Positions 1-14,550 are shown, numbered from the stretch's first letter. The stretch: DNA of 64,000 nucleotides from Pseudenterobacter timonensis (GCF_900021175.1 NZ_FCOP01000011.1:806001-870000); one strand, 5' to 3'. Made by a program: numbers and translations. The notes: generated by a model not told the origin, from the sequence alone.

Positions 1-791
1 AACAGCTTGCGCGCCCAGACCTTGTCATCTTCCACCTTGTAACCGCGAAGCGCCATACCGAGCCACCAGACGCTCACCGCAGCGGCAACCGCCAGATATT
101 TATAGCCGGCGTAACCACCCAGCGAGAGCATCAGCGTTGCCACGGCAAATGCGATGATGTAGAGCGTGATATGGTTCTTGGCGACCGAAATGCCTTTAAC
201 CACCGGCAGCACCGGAATGTTCGCCGCCTGATAATCCTTAAAGCGGAAAATCGCAATGGCGTAGGAGTGCGGCATCTGCCACAGGCTAAAGATAGCCAGC
301 AGAATCAGCGCACCGCTGTCGAACTCGTTGGTGACCGCACAGTAGCCAATCACCGGCGGCGCCGCGCCGGAGAGAGAGCCAATCAGCGTACCGTAGACGG
401 AGTGACGTTTCATATAGAGGCTATAGACGCCCACATAGACCACGAACCCCATCACCCCCAGCCAGCAGGCCAGGGGATTCGCACCAAACCACAGCAGCAT
501 AAAGCCAGCAATACCCAGCAAGGTGGCGTACACCAGCGAGACGGAGGGAGACATCAGGCCTTTTACAAGCACCCGATTCTTGGTCCTTTCCATCTTCTTG
601 TCGATATCCCTGTCGATGTAATTATTAAATACACAACCGGACGCAACCACCAGCGACACCCCGACCAGCGTATTGATAAAGAGGAGGTAATCGATGCTGC
701 CTTTCGAGGCGAGCAGGAACCCTCCGATCACGGAGATCAGGTTGCCGAAGATGATGCCTGGTTTCGTTACTTGCAGGTATTGCTTAAACAT
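1..791 (-). CDS. cyoE: Protoheme IX farnesyltransferase CyoE (heme O synthase), 3' end cut by window
   Basis: Transfers a farnesyl group to protoheme to make heme O, the cofactor of the bo3 oxidase encoded just upstream. The reading frame opens at the ATG ending at 791 ([14 protein letters not shown]...) and stays open to base 1, giving about 263 of the usual ~296 residues. It is a polytopic UbiA-family prenyltransferase, and the Asp-rich prenyl-diphosphate motif NNYIDRDID lies at residues 56-64. It is the last gene of cyoABCDE and starts 11 bases after the cyoD stop. The C-terminal end lies outside the window. Identification is very secure from operon position and sequence. Confidence 0.97.
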   Translation of the reverse strand, partial: MFKQYLQVTKPGIIFGNLISVIGGFLLASKGSIDYLLFINTLVGVSLVVASGCVFNNYIDRDIDKKMERTKNRVLVKGLMSPSVSLVYATLLGIAGFMLLWFGANPLACWLGVMGFVVYVGVYSLYMKRHSVYGTLIGSLSGAAPPVIGYCAVTNEFDSGALILLAIFSLWQMPHSYAIAIFRFKDYQAANIPVLPVVKGISVAKNHITLYIIAFAVATLMLSLGGYAGYKYLAVAAAVSVWWLGMALRGYKVEDDKVWARKL

Positions 792-802
792 ACTCGCCGC
801 TC

Positions 803-1128
803 TTAGTGAACCATCATGTTGTAGTTAAGGTTCCACATGATCCAGATGGAGCCTACTACCAGGATAGCGATGATAATCACGGTAAAGATAAAGGCGGTCA
901 GGTTCCAGCCCTCATCAGACTTGGTGTTCATGTGCAGGAAGCAAACCAGATGCACCAGAATCTGAACTACGGCGGTGACCAGAATGGTACCCAGAATCAC
1001 CGTCTTAGAAGCAGAACCGTTCATCACCATCCAGAACGGGATCACCGTCAGGATGATCGACAGGATAAAACCTGTCATGTAGGTTTTTACGCTACCGTGG
1101 GAAGCGCCATGATCGTTGGTATGACTCA

Positions 1129-1129
<1 letters not shown>
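803..1129 (-). CDS. cyoD: Cytochrome bo3 ubiquinol oxidase subunit IV
   Basis: Small accessory membrane subunit of the bo3 oxidase, thought to aid CuB insertion or stability. It has 108 residues with three hydrophobic helices and ends NLNYNMMVH, as in E. coli CyoD (109 aa). The frame is open further upstream, but the start at 1129 ([13 protein letters not shown]...) matches the family, and its ATG overlaps the cyoC stop codon (TAATG), which points to translational coupling. It lies in the cyo operon between cyoC and cyoE. Confidence 0.97.
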
Positions 1130-4688
<3,559 letters not shown>

Positions 4689-4790
4689 TTAACGACCTCA
4701 ATTCCACGGGATCTGGTGGCGTTTAAAGTGTGTGGGCATTTTACGGGAAGGTTACATTACTGTAAACATCATTAGCCCTGTGTCAGTAAG

Positions 4791-4819
4791 GTGTTACCAG
4801 GTTCTGCCGCACATGTCAC
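4791..4819 (-). promoter_or_regulatory. Candidate cyoA promoter
   Basis: On the minus strand, GTGACA (4819-4814, 5 of 6 matches to the -35 consensus) is followed after 17 bp by TAACAC (4796-4791, a weak -10). The -35 region is embedded in the short dyad ACATGTGACATGT. Position and spacing suit a sigma70 promoter about 100 bp upstream of cyoA, but the -10 match is poor, so the call is tentative. Confidence 0.35.
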
Positions 4820-5023
4820 ATGTGTTGCAAAATATGTCCCTTATAAGGATAGAATGCCCTGAGACGAGGCGTTATAACGAAAGAGATGTCGGTGAGAGGG
4901 GAGAGAGGGTAATTGGTATAACCATTACTTAAAAGACACAAATAATTAACAATTAATTATCATTAAAAAGACAAGTGAGAAACGAATAATTAATCCTGTC
5001 ATTGCTGAATCGTTTAATGAGAA

Positions 5024-5064
5024 ATAGCCAGTAAAATTAAGTTGGGTTAATTTTCTCTGGCTAT
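5024..5064 (-). terminator. Long hairpin downstream of ampG, probable terminator
   Basis: ATAGCCAG (5024-5031) pairs with CTGGCTAT (5057-5064), and the inner arms AAAATTAA/TTAATTTT extend the stem with only a small bulge and a GTTGGG loop. On the minus strand it lies about 100 bases after the ampG stop and is followed by TTTCTCATT, a weak T-tract. It could end ampG transcription and insulate the cyo promoter. Confidence 0.5.
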
Positions 5065-5160
5065 CCCGCACAAAACAACAAATAAATTTTTTAACGCCTG
5101 CTGTTTATTTCGCCAATATAATTACGGCTCGTGATTGCAACGGAAAATAACCTTTCTTTA

Positions 5161-6642
5161 TTATCTGGTTATTTCCGCTGTTTTACGCAGAGCCAGAAAA
5201 TCAAGCAGGCCTCCCGTCACAATACCAAGCAGCGCCAGCGTCCCGCCAATATCCAGCAGCAGGGACTCCACGGGCAGCGCAAGCGTGGTCAGGCTGTTGA
5301 TAATCAGAATGATTAACCAGAGAACCAGCACCAGAGACCCGGCCATCAGCACGCGCAGCGCCAGACGGTACGCGCGGGGAAACGCGGTGCGCGGCGGGAA
5401 ATGTTCGGTGCGCTGGATATATTCCAGCGTCTGGCGACAAACCAGCAGCAGGGCGATCCCCGGCACCGCCGCCGCCACGGAAAAGAGGTAAAAGGTCGGC
5501 CAGCCGTGGGCCTCCACAAACCAGCCGGCCGCGGGGCCGACGTAGACGCGTCCCACCGCAGAGAGAGCGGAGAGCAGGGCAAACTGCGTGGCGGAAAATG
5601 ACTTGTTGCACAGCGTCATCAGTAACGCCACAAAGGCCGCGGTACCCATCCCGCCGCAGAGGTTTTCGAAAAAGACCGCAGCCGCCATGCTGAACATCTG
5701 TTTATCGGTCACCGACAGCAGCCAGTAGCCAGCGTTCGACGCCCCCTGGAGCAGACCGAAGATCAGCAGCGCGCGAAACAGCGACAGGCGCTGCATCAGC
5801 ACCCCGCCGTAGAGCGCGCCGACAATCGTGGCGCACAGCCCCAGGGTTTTGTTCACCACCCCAACCTCACCGGCGTCAAAACCCACGCCGCGGATAAGAA
5901 AAGTGGTGGTCAGGCTCATGGCGAAAGCGTCGCCGAGCTTATAGAGCACAATCAGCAGGAGGATCAGCCAGGCGTTGTTGCGGCCAAAAAAGTCGCGTAA
6001 CGGCGCGACCACCGCCTGCTCCAGCGTACGAGGCACCGGAATCGCATCACTCGGCTCCGGGGCGAGAAGGGTGGCGATAATGCAGGGGATGAGCAGCGCG
6101 GCCATCAGCCAGTACATTCCCTGCCAGCCGAGGTAGCGATCCGCCAGCCAGAGCGCCAGCCCGCCGGAGACCAGCATCCCCAGCCGGTAGCCGAGCACGC
6201 TGATTGCCGCTCCCGCTCCGCGTTCATCGGCAGGCAGCACGTCGGTTTTCCAGGCGTCAAAGACAATGTCCTGCGAGGCGGAGCAGAAGGCGATAACCAC
6301 CGCCAGCGCCGCCATCCAGCGCAGCTGTGTTGACGGTTCAAGAAATCCCATCGCGGCAATCGCGACCAGCAGCAAAAGCTGCGTCATGGCCAGCCAGCCG
6401 CGACGTCGCCCCAGGAACGGCGGCGTGTAGCGGTCCATCAGCGGCGACCAGAGAAATTTAAATACGTAGGCCTGACCGACAAGCGAGAAAAAGCCGATGG
6501 TTTTCAGGTCAATATTTTCGACGGTCATCCACGCCTGAAGCGTACCGGAGGTAAGGGCAAGCGGCAGACCGGAGGCGAAGCCGAGGATCAGCAAAATCGC
6601 TGATTTAGGCTGCTGGAAAATGCGCAGGTAAGGAGTCGACAT
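5161..6642 (-). CDS. ampG: Muropeptide permease AmpG
   Basis: Inner-membrane importer of GlcNAc-anhydroMurNAc muropeptides released during wall turnover; in species with ampR-ampC it feeds the signal for beta-lactamase induction. It has 493 residues (E. coli 491), an MFS-type fold with about 14 hydrophobic segments, and an N-terminus RIFQQPKSAILLILGFASGLPLALT nearly identical to E. coli (shown in two parts: RIFQQPKSAILL, then ILGFASGLPLALT). It is downstream of yajG on the same strand with a 45-bp gap that contains a hairpin. The C-terminal ~70 residues are the most divergent part. Confidence 0.96.
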   Translation of the reverse strand: MSTPYLRIFQQPKSAILLILGFASGLPLALTSGTLQAWMTVENIDLKTIGFFSLVGQAYVFKFLWSPLMDRYTPPFLGRRRGWLAMTQLLLLVAIAAMGFLEPSTQLRWMAALAVVIAFCSASQDIVFDAWKTDVLPADERGAGAAISVLGYRLGMLVSGGLALWLADRYLGWQGMYWLMAALLIPCIIATLLAPEPSDAIPVPRTLEQAVVAPLRDFFGRNNAWLILLLIVLYKLGDAFAMSLTTTFLIRGVGFDAGEVGVVNKTLGLCATIVGALYGGVLMQRLSLFRALLIFGLLQGASNAGYWLLSVTDKQMFSMAAAVFFENLCGGMGTAAFVALLMTLCNKSFSATQFALLSALSAVGRVYVGPAAGWFVEAHGWPTFYLFSVAAAVPGIALLLVCRQTLEYIQRTEHFPPRTAFPRAYRLALRVLMAGSLVLVLWLIILIINSLTTLALPVESLLLDIGGTLALLGIVTGGLLDFLALRKTAEITR

Positions 6643-6653
6643 GGGCTGTAGTG

Positions 6654-6678
6654 CTGGCCCGACGAGACGCCGGGCCAG
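6654..6678 (-). repeat. GC-rich hairpin between yajG and ampG (REP-like)
   Basis: CTGGCCCG and CGGGCCAG form a perfect 8-bp stem around a 9-base loop in the 45-bp gap between yajG and ampG. There is no T-tract on either side, so it looks like a REP-type or mRNA-stabilising stem rather than a terminator. Confidence 0.5.
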
Positions 6679-6687
6679 GCGGCAGAA

Positions 6688-7266
6688 TTAACGGGCGTTC
6701 TGCTTGATAAAGTCGTGGATGCTAGTGTCCTGCGCCATATCGGCGATGGTGTCGGTCAGCACGCTGTTAACGGCATCAGCAATATTCTTATTCGAGGCCT
6801 GGAAAGCCCCCTCCACGGAGTAGCTGGCGCGATAGTTCTTGGTCATCTTGTTGCCGCTCTTCGCGGTGGCGATGATGGCGATATCCGCTTTAGTGGAGAT
6901 GTTATAACGCACGTTACCCTGCGAGACGTCAGCGTAAAGGTTATTAACAATAATTTGCAAATCCACCGCACCGCTTGGGCCAATCATATAGCCGCGCGCC
7001 GTCATCTGCTTCTCCAGCACTTCCTGGAGCAGGAAACGCAGATCGCGTGAGGCGGTGAGCGTCACCAGCTGGTTGTCGCGGGTCACTTTCGCCAGCGCCT
7101 GATCCTGACGCTGGTCGGCACCGTTAATGCTCACGGTAACGCCCATCAGGCTCGGATCCTGCTGCGGCAGGGAGATTTTCGGGGAGACATCAATAGTGGT
7201 CGGTGGCGTGGCGCAGCCGGCCAGCATAAAGAGGGCTACCAACGGGAAGAAGAGTTTTTTTAACAT
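6688..7266 (-). CDS. yajG: Putative lipoprotein YajG
   Basis: Uncharacterised conserved lipoprotein that commonly precedes ampG. It has 192 residues. The signal peptide ends in the lipobox MLAGC with Cys18 as the lipidation site, and residue 19 is Ala, which favours sorting to the outer membrane. The rest is a soluble alpha/beta domain without catalytic motifs I can recognise. It is probably co-transcribed with ampG. Function is unknown. Confidence 0.93.
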   Translation of the reverse strand: MLKKLFFPLVALFMLAGCATPPTTIDVSPKISLPQQDPSLMGVTVSINGADQRQDQALAKVTRDNQLVTLTASRDLRFLLQEVLEKQMTARGYMIGPSGAVDLQIIVNNLYADVSQGNVRYNISTKADIAIIATAKSGNKMTKNYRASYSVEGAFQASNKNIADAVNSVLTDTIADMAQDTSIHDFIKQNAR

Positions 7267-7570
7267 TTCAGATTCTCAACGGATCGTAAGTATGTAGAGC
7301 GAAAAATTGTCGCCATCATAACATTGCCAACGGCCAGTGGAAGTGGTCAACGCATGTAAATTCATCGTCTTGTCCGAAAACTAACCACATTGCTCTTTTC
7401 ACCGCGGCGCCAGCGGCAAAAAGGGTGAGACAGACAGGAAACTTCATCCATTTGGCTGAAAAAAACGGCTGAAGGCTAAATATTTGTTGTCTTGATGTAA
7501 TGGAAACGGTAAAAGCGGCTAACATTTAAAGGGATGGGCGACCAACCAGCGTTGTCGAAGGAGTAAATTC
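7267..7570. other. yajG-bolA divergent intergenic region
   Basis: 304 bp between divergent genes. It must carry the yajG promoter on the minus strand and the bolA promoters on the plus strand. A 69-codon open frame on the minus strand (7316-7525) has no coding signature and no ribosome-binding site, so I treat it as noise. A gearbox-like element sits close to bolA. Confidence 0.7.
7516..7524 (+). promoter_or_regulatory. Gearbox-like -10 element of bolA
   Basis: CGGCTAACA resembles the CGGCTAGTA gearbox -10 described for the growth-rate-dependent bolA1 promoter of E. coli and lies 47-55 bp before the bolA ATG. No convincing CTGCAA -35 partner is seen at the ideal distance, so this is a motif match only. 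Confidence 0.35.
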
Positions 7571-7888
7571 ATGATGATACGTGAGCAGATCGAAGAAAAA
7601 TTAAGGGCAGCGTTTAACCCCGTGTTTCTCGAAGTCGTCGACGAGAGCTATCGTCATAATGTACCGGCGGGATCTGAAAGCCACTTTAAGGTGGTGCTGG
7701 TCAGCGATCGCTTCCTGGGTGAACGTTTTCTGAACCGTCATCGTATGATTTACAGCACGCTGACGGAGGAGCTCGCGACCACCGTACACGCGCTGGCGCT
7801 TCACACTTACACGCTTAAAGAGTGGGAAGGGTTACAGGATACGGTCGTTGCCTCACCGCCCTGCCGGGGTGCGGGAAGCTTCGCCTAA
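7571..7888 (+). CDS. bolA: Transcriptional regulator BolA
   Basis: Stress- and stationary-phase morphogene; the protein binds DNA and partners monothiol glutaredoxin in [2Fe-2S] cluster handling. It has 105 residues, as in E. coli, with the family core [10 protein letters not shown]...[11 protein letters not shown]...RHRMIY and the conserved His in ALALHTY. The start ATG at 7571 has GAAGGAG upstream; a second ATG follows immediately. It is monocistronic, with a strong terminator 59 bp after the stop. Confidence 0.97.
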   Translation: MMIREQIEEKLRAAFNPVFLEVVDESYRHNVPAGSESHFKVVLVSDRFLGERFLNRHRMIYSTLTEELATTVHALALHTYTLKEWEGLQDTVVASPPCRGAGSFA

Positions 7889-7946
7889 AAATCCAATTTG
7901 CAACAGTTGAAGCTTTTCCAGTATGTTGCATACAGATTTTCTCAAG

Positions 7947-7972
7947 ACGGCCTGCGGGCCGTTTTGTTTTGT
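7947..7972 (+). terminator. bolA intrinsic terminator
   Basis: ACGGCC (7947-7952) and GGCCGT (7957-7962) enclose the loop TGCG and are followed by TTTGTTTTGT, a good T-tract on the plus strand. Confidence 0.8.
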
Positions 7973-8081
7973 CAGAGTTTTGGACGTGTGGCGCGATTTT
8001 GCGGCTAAAAATAGCCTTAAAGTGTGAAAAAAGCCGTAGCTACATACCGTAACCGTTCTCGACTCCCCCCATTGATGCCGC

Positions 8082-8087
8082 TATAAT
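8082..8087 (+). promoter_or_regulatory. tig promoter -10 element
   Basis: A perfect TATAAT followed by the GC-rich stretch GCCGCGTC, the kind of discriminator common at stringently controlled genes. The -35 is weak. It lies 132 bp upstream of the tig start. Confidence 0.5.
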
Positions 8088-8209
8088 GCCGCGTCTTAAT
8101 GAATGTCTTCGGGATGATTCTGGCGACAGGGAATGTGAGTCTGCACTCAGAGCGCATCCCGGTATAGCGAGACAGATTCAGAGTTGACCGAGCACTGTGA
8201 TTTTTTTGA

Positions 8210-9517
<1,308 letters not shown>

Positions 9518-9545
9518 TTCGCGCTAAACGGTTTAAAGTTTGAAC

Positions 9546-9582
9546 AAAAACCCGTTGCCCTGTGGCGACGGGTTTTTTTTAT
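9546..9582 (+). terminator. tig intrinsic terminator
   Basis: CCCGTTGCC pairs with GGCGACGGG around a CTGT loop (one G-T pair), flanked by an A-run and followed by eight T residues. A strong rho-independent terminator 30 bp after the tig stop. Confidence 0.88.
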
Positions 9583-9652
9583 CACCGCTTTGGTCCAGGA
9601 AGAGTGCTAAAACGGCGCCAGAGTGTTAGCGTAACAACAAAAGATTGTTATG

Positions 9653-9681
9653 CTTGAATTATGGCGATGCTGTCCCAATTA
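9653..9681 (+). promoter_or_regulatory. Candidate sigma32 promoter of clpP
   Basis: CTTGAAT (9653-9659), a 14-bp spacer, then CCCAATTA (9674-9681) resembles the heat-shock consensus CTTGAAA-N13/14-CCCCATNT. clpP is a known member of the E. coli sigma32 regulon. The -10 half is imperfect. Confidence 0.55.
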
Positions 9682-9775
9682 GTAGGTAAGCATGTTTTGA
9701 GACTGGCTGATAATCCGTCCGTAAGGTTACAATCAGTACAGCAGGTATTTTCCAATTTTTATCCAGGAGACGGAA

Positions 9776-10399
9776 ATGTCATACAGTGGCGAACGAGATA
9801 ACTTTGCACCCCATATGGCGCTGGTGCCAATGGTTATTGAACAGACCTCACGTGGTGAGCGTTCATTTGATATCTATTCCCGTCTGCTGAAGGAACGCGT
9901 TATCTTTCTGACCGGCCAGGTAGAAGACCATATGGCCAACCTGATTGTCGCGCAGATGCTGTTTCTGGAAGCAGAAAACCCGGAAAAAGACATCTACCTG
10001 TATATCAACTCTCCAGGCGGCGTTATCACTGCCGGGATGTCCATTTATGACACCATGCAGTTTATCAAGCCGGATGTCAGCACCATCTGTATGGGGCAGG
10101 CGGCGTCCATGGGAGCCTTCCTGCTGACGGCAGGCGCCAAAGGCAAGCGTTTCTGCCTGCCGAACTCCCGCGTCATGATTCACCAGCCGCTGGGAGGGTA
10201 TCAGGGGCAGGCGACGGATATTGAAATCCACGCCCGTGAAATTCTGAAAGTAAAAGCGCGCATGAATGAACTTATGGCGCAGCATACGGGTCAATCACTT
10301 GAGCAGATCGAGCGCGACACCGAGCGCGATCGCTTCCTCGCTGCCCCAGAAGCAGTGGAGTACGGCTTAGTCGATTCCATTTTGACCCATCGTAATTGA
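9776..10399 (+). CDS. clpP: ATP-dependent Clp protease proteolytic subunit ClpP
   Basis: Serine peptidase that forms a double heptameric ring and degrades substrates unfolded by ClpX or ClpA. It has 207 residues including a short propeptide. The catalytic triad is visible: Ser111 in [10 protein letters not shown], His136 in VMIHQPLGG and Asp185 near the C-terminus (E. coli precursor numbering; the length is identical). The start has GGAGACGGAAATG. It is followed by clpX after 127 bp that contain a structured element and a -10-like box. Confidence 0.98.
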   Translation: MSYSGERDNFAPHMALVPMVIEQTSRGERSFDIYSRLLKERVIFLTGQVEDHMANLIVAQMLFLEAENPEKDIYLYINSPGGVITAGMSIYDTMQFIKPDVSTICMGQAASMGAFLLTAGAKGKRFCLPNSRVMIHQPLGGYQGQATDIEIHAREILKVKARMNELMAQHTGQSLEQIERDTERDRFLAAPEAVEYGLVDSILTHRN

Positions 10400-10406
10400 T
10401 GCCCGC

Positions 10407-10466
10407 GACGCAAGGGTGCCGCTATAATAATGTAGGGCGGCACGCTGTCTGGCAGCGGCTTGCGTC
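10407..10466 (+). promoter_or_regulatory. Three-armed structured element between clpP and clpX
   Basis: Outer arms GACGCAAG (10407-10414) and CTTGCGTC (10459-10466) pair perfectly. Inside them GTGCCGC (10416-10422) pairs with GCGGCAC (10437-10443), and GCTG (10444-10447) pairs with CAGC (10453-10456). The loop of the first inner stem carries TATAATAAT, a possible -10. It may act as an mRNA-processing or stabilising fold, or as a secondary clpX promoter. The fold is read from sequence; its role is inference. Confidence 0.5.
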
Positions 10467-10526
10467 TAAAAATGGCATTTGCGTCGTCATGTGCGGCACA
10501 AAGAACTTAAAAAGAGGTTTGGACTC

Positions 10527-11801
10527 ATGACAGATAAACGCAAAGATGGTTCGGGCAAACTGCTGTACTGCTCTTTTTGCGGCAAAAGCCAGCATGAAGT
10601 GCGTAAACTGATTGCCGGACCGTCCGTGTATATCTGCGACGAATGTGTCGACTTATGTAACGACATCATTCGCGAAGAGATTAAAGAAGTCGCGCCGCAT
10701 CGCGAGCGCAGCGCGCTGCCGACCCCGCATGAAATTCGTCACCATCTGGACGATTATGTGATCGGTCAGGAACAGGCGAAAAAAGTGCTGGCGGTAGCAG
10801 TGTATAACCACTACAAACGCCTGCGTAACGGCGATACCAGCAACGGCGTGGAACTGGGCAAAAGTAACATTCTGCTGATTGGCCCAACAGGTTCCGGTAA
10901 AACGCTGCTGGCGGAAACGCTGGCGCGTCTGCTGGATGTCCCTTTTACCATGGCCGATGCCACCACCCTGACCGAAGCCGGTTATGTGGGCGAGGATGTT
11001 GAGAACATCATCCAGAAGCTGCTGCAGAAGTGCGACTATGACGTACAGAAAGCGCAGCGCGGGATCGTCTATATCGATGAGATCGATAAGATTTCCCGTA
11101 AGTCCGATAACCCATCCATCACTCGTGACGTCTCCGGTGAGGGTGTGCAGCAGGCGCTGCTGAAGCTTATCGAAGGTACCGTGGCGGCCGTTCCGCCGCA
11201 GGGTGGACGCAAGCATCCGCAGCAGGAGTTCCTGCAGGTTGATACTTCGAAGATCCTCTTTATCTGCGGCGGCGCGTTTGCCGGTCTGGATAAAGTGATC
11301 TCCCACCGTGTAGAAACCGGCTCCGGCATCGGTTTTGGCGCGACGGTAAAAGCGAAATCTGAAAAAGCGAACGAAGGCCAGCTGCTGGCTCAGGTAGAAC
11401 CGGAAGATCTGATCAAGTTTGGTCTGATCCCGGAGTTTATCGGCCGTCTGCCGGTTGTCGCCACGCTGAACGAGCTGAGCGAAGAAGCGCTGATCCAAAT
11501 CCTGAAGGAGCCGAAAAACGCCCTGACCAAGCAGTATCAGGCGCTGTTTAATCTGGAAGGGGTTGATCTGGAGTTTCGCGATGAGGCGCTGGATGCGATC
11601 GCCAAGAAAGCGATGGCGCGTAAAACCGGCGCCCGTGGTCTGCGCTCTATCGTAGAAGCCGCGCTGCTCGACACCATGTACGATCTGCCATCAATGGAAG
11701 ACGTTGAGAAAGTGGTGATTGACGAGTCGGTTATTGCCGGGCAAACCAAGCCGCTGTTGATTTACGGCAAACCGGAAGCGCAGCAGGCGTCTGGCGAATA
11801 A
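10527..11801 (+). CDS. clpX: ATP-dependent Clp protease ATP-binding subunit ClpX
   Basis: AAA+ unfoldase that delivers ssrA-tagged and other substrates to ClpP. It has 424 residues from the ATG at 10527, which has AAGAGG upstream; the frame is open 48 bases further but that extension is not conserved. The N-terminal zinc-binding domain has Cys15, Cys18, Cys37 and Cys40. Walker A GPTGSGKT is at about 119-126, Walker B IDEIDK follows, and the pore RKH loop (GGRKHPQQ) and ClpP-docking IGF loop (GIGFGA) are intact. A strong terminator follows. Confidence 0.98.
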   Translation: MTDKRKDGSGKLLYCSFCGKSQHEVRKLIAGPSVYICDECVDLCNDIIREEIKEVAPHRERSALPTPHEIRHHLDDYVIGQEQAKKVLAVAVYNHYKRLRNGDTSNGVELGKSNILLIGPTGSGKTLLAETLARLLDVPFTMADATTLTEAGYVGEDVENIIQKLLQKCDYDVQKAQRGIVYIDEIDKISRKSDNPSITRDVSGEGVQQALLKLIEGTVAAVPPQGGRKHPQQEFLQVDTSKILFICGGAFAGLDKVISHRVETGSGIGFGATVKAKSEKANEGQLLAQVEPEDLIKFGLIPEFIGRLPVVATLNELSEEALIQILKEPKNALTKQYQALFNLEGVDLEFRDEALDAIAKKAMARKTGARGLRSIVEAALLDTMYDLPSMEDVEKVVIDESVIAGQTKPLLIYGKPEAQQASGE

Positions 11802-11831
11802 TTAGCCAAAGCTAACAAGCAGTTAAGCCGG

Positions 11832-11864
11832 AAGGGGGGATTTTATCCCCCCTTTTATTTTTCG
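11832..11864 (+). terminator. clpX intrinsic terminator
   Basis: AAGGGGGGA and TCCCCCCTT form a perfect 9-bp stem around TTTTA, followed by TTATTTTTC. Confidence 0.88.
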
Positions 11865-11875
11865 TTAATCATGGC

Positions 11876-11903
11876 GTTGAATGTGTGGGAAACATCCCCA
11901 TAT
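11876..11903 (+). promoter_or_regulatory. sigma32 (heat-shock) promoter of lon
   Basis: GTTGAAT (11876-11882), a 13-bp spacer and CCCCATAT (11896-11903) match the sigma32 consensus closely, and the surrounding sequence resembles the mapped E. coli lon promoter. It lies about 85 bp before the lon ATG. Confidence 0.85.
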
Positions 11904-11985
11904 ACTGGGTTACATGTTAAAGGTTGTGTGAAGCACAGTCGTGCAGCCTGTTTACCTGGCGGACACTAAACTAAGAGAGAGCTCT

Positions 11986-14340
11986 ATGAATCCTGAGCGT
12001 TCTGAACGCATTGAAATCCCCGTATTGCCGTTGCGCGATGTGGTGGTTTATCCGCACATGGTCATACCCTTATTTGTAGGGCGGGAAAAATCTATCCGTT
12101 GCCTTGAAGCCGCCATGGATCATGATAAAAAAATCATGCTGGTTGCGCAGAAAGAAGCGTCAACGGATGAGCCGGGTGTAAACGATCTTTTCACCGTCGG
12201 GACCGTGGCCTCAATTTTGCAGATGCTGAAACTGCCGGACGGCACCGTGAAGGTGTTGGTTGAAGGTTTGCAGCGTGCGCGTATTACCACCTTGTCTGAC
12301 AATGGCGAACACTTCTCGGCTAAGGCGGAGTATCTGGAGTCGCCACAGATTGACGAGCGTGAGCAGGAAGTGCTGGTACGCACGGCGATCAGTCAGTTTG
12401 AAGGCTATATCAAGCTGAACAAGAAGATCCCGCCGGAAGTGCTGACCTCCCTGAACAGCATTGACGATCCCGCGCGCCTGGCGGACACCATCGCTGCTCA
12501 TATGCCTCTGAAGCTGGCGGACAAACAGTCCGTGCTGGAGATGTCCGACGTTAACGAACGTCTGGAATACCTGATGGCGATGATGGAGTCGGAGATCGAT
12601 CTGCTGCAGGTTGAGAAACGCATTCGCAACCGCGTGAAAAAGCAGATGGAGAAATCCCAGCGCGAGTACTATCTGAACGAGCAGATGAAAGCCATTCAGA
12701 AAGAGCTGGGCGAGATGGACGACGCGCCGGACGAAAACGAAGCGCTGAAGCGCAAAATCGACGCGGCGAAGATGCCGAAAGAGGCGAAAGAGAAAGCCGA
12801 AGCGGAACTGCAGAAGCTGAAAATGATGTCGCCGATGTCGGCAGAAGCGACCGTCGTGCGCGGCTACATCGAGTGGATGGTACAGGTTCCGTGGAACGCC
12901 CGCAGCAAGGTCAAAAAAGATCTGCGTCAGGCGCAGGAGATTCTGGATACCGACCACTACGGCCTGGAGCGTGTCAAGGATCGTATCCTTGAATACCTCG
13001 CGGTGCAGAGCCGTGTGAACAAAATCAAAGGCCCGATTCTCTGCCTGGTAGGACCGCCGGGGGTAGGTAAAACCTCCCTGGGGCAATCTATCGCCAGAGC
13101 GACCGGCCGTAAGTATATCCGTATGGCGCTGGGTGGCGTACGTGATGAGGCGGAAATCCGCGGTCATCGTCGTACCTATATCGGCTCCATGCCGGGTAAG
13201 CTGATCCAGAAAATGGCGAAAGTGGGCGTTAAAAACCCGCTCTTCCTGCTGGATGAGATCGATAAGATGTCGTCGGATATGCGCGGCGATCCCGCCTCCG
13301 CGCTGCTGGAGGTTTTAGATCCAGAGCAGAACGTGGCGTTCAGCGATCACTATCTGGAAGTGGACTACGATCTCAGCGATGTGATGTTCGTGGCGACCTC
13401 TAACTCCATGAATATTCCGGCGCCGCTGCTGGATCGTATGGAGGTGATTCGTCTGTCGGGCTATACCGAGGATGAGAAGCTAAATATTGCTAAAAAGCAC
13501 TTGTTGCCGAAGCAAATTGAGCGTAATGCGCTTAAAGCCAGCGAACTGACCGTAGAGGATAGCGCCATTGTCGGCATTATTCGTTACTACACTCGCGAAG
13601 CGGGCGTGCGTAGTCTGGAGCGTGAAATCTCTAAACTGTGCCGTAAGGCGGTGAAACAGCTGCTGCTGGATAAGAGCCTGAAGCACATCGAGATCAACGG
13701 CGATAACCTGCATGAGTACCTGGGTGTACAGCGCTTTGACTATGGCCGCGCCGATAACGAAAACCGCGTGGGCCAGGTTACCGGGCTGGCATGGACGGAA
13801 GTGGGCGGCGATCTGCTGACCATCGAAACCGCCTGCGTACCGGGTAAAGGTAAACTGACCTATACCGGCTCGCTGGGTGAAGTGATGCAGGAGTCCATCC
13901 AGGCGGCGCTGACCGTGGTACGCGCGCGTGCGGAAAAATTGGGTATTAACTCCGATTTTTACGAAAAACGCGACATCCACGTTCACGTTCCGGAAGGGGC
14001 GACGCCGAAGGATGGCCCAAGCGCCGGTATCGCTATGTGTACCGCGCTGGTCTCCTGCCTGACCGGTAACCCGGTGCGCGCCGATGTTGCGATGACCGGC
14101 GAGATCACTCTGCGCGGACAGGTATTACCGATCGGTGGTCTGAAGGAAAAACTGCTGGCGGCACACCGCGGCGGCATTAAGACCGTGCTGATTCCTTATG
14201 AGAATAAGCGCGATCTGGAGGAAATTCCTGATAATGTCATCGCCGATCTCGATATCCATCCGGTGAAGCGTATTGAGGAAGTTCTGACTCTCGCGCTGCA
14301 AAATGAGCCGTCTGGGATGCAGGTCGTTACCGCAAAATAG
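11986..14340 (+). CDS. lon: ATP-dependent protease Lon
   Basis: Homohexameric AAA+ serine protease that degrades misfolded proteins and regulators such as SulA and RcsA. It has 784 residues, the E. coli length, from the ATG at 11986 after AAGAGAGAGC; an in-frame GTG 45 bases earlier is not conserved. The LON substrate-binding domain and coiled coil occupy residues 1 to about 300, Walker A GPPGVGKT is at about 356-363, and the Ser-Lys dyad lies in PKDGPSAG (Ser679) and at Lys722. It is transcribed alone from a heat-shock promoter. Confidence 0.98.
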   Translation: MNPERSERIEIPVLPLRDVVVYPHMVIPLFVGREKSIRCLEAAMDHDKKIMLVAQKEASTDEPGVNDLFTVGTVASILQMLKLPDGTVKVLVEGLQRARITTLSDNGEHFSAKAEYLESPQIDEREQEVLVRTAISQFEGYIKLNKKIPPEVLTSLNSIDDPARLADTIAAHMPLKLADKQSVLEMSDVNERLEYLMAMMESEIDLLQVEKRIRNRVKKQMEKSQREYYLNEQMKAIQKELGEMDDAPDENEALKRKIDAAKMPKEAKEKAEAELQKLKMMSPMSAEATVVRGYIEWMVQVPWNARSKVKKDLRQAQEILDTDHYGLERVKDRILEYLAVQSRVNKIKGPILCLVGPPGVGKTSLGQSIARATGRKYIRMALGGVRDEAEIRGHRRTYIGSMPGKLIQKMAKVGVKNPLFLLDEIDKMSSDMRGDPASALLEVLDPEQNVAFSDHYLEVDYDLSDVMFVATSNSMNIPAPLLDRMEVIRLSGYTEDEKLNIAKKHLLPKQIERNALKASELTVEDSAIVGIIRYYTREAGVRSLEREISKLCRKAVKQLLLDKSLKHIEINGDNLHEYLGVQRFDYGRADNENRVGQVTGLAWTEVGGDLLTIETACVPGKGKLTYTGSLGEVMQESIQAALTVVRARAEKLGINSDFYEKRDIHVHVPEGATPKDGPSAGIAMCTALVSCLTGNPVRADVAMTGEITLRGQVLPIGGLKEKLLAAHRGGIKTVLIPYENKRDLEEIPDNVIADLDIHPVKRIEEVLTLALQNEPSGMQVVTAK

Positions 14341-14372
14341 TGACCTCGCGCAAATAGCGCCAATAAAAACGA

Positions 14373-14410
14373 GGCTGGTAAGTCATTTCGTACTTGCCAG
14401 CCTTTTTTTG
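14373..14410 (+). terminator. lon intrinsic terminator
   Basis: GGCTGGTAAGT (14373-14383) pairs with ACTTGCCAGCC (14392-14402) with one T-G pair, followed by seven T residues. Confidence 0.87.
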
Positions 14411-14550
14411 TATGGCTAATTTAGATTGCTGATCGGGCAAGCCATCAACAACGGGTGTTGTAAGGTCATGGCAGGCCTGTTATAACTGCTGCGCGGTCGC
14501 ATCGTGAAGGATTTAGATGCGATATAAATAATAAAGAGAGGAAGAGAACA

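Larger units (their letters stand above)
4689..5160. other. cyoA-ampG intergenic region (cyo control region)
   Basis: 472 bp without a credible gene. The part nearest cyoA holds a possible minus-strand promoter and a short palindrome. The middle (about 4910-5000) is strongly AT-rich, as expected for a regulatory region. The part nearest ampG holds a long hairpin (5024-5064). Short open frames here (for example 4732-4932) show no coding character. The cyo operon is known to answer to ArcA, FNR, CRP and Fur, but I do not assign individual sites. Confidence 0.7.

Noticed and set aside
7316-7525. 69-codon minus-strand frame between yajG and bolA
   Set aside because: No SD and no protein-like composition; it overlaps the bolA promoter region.
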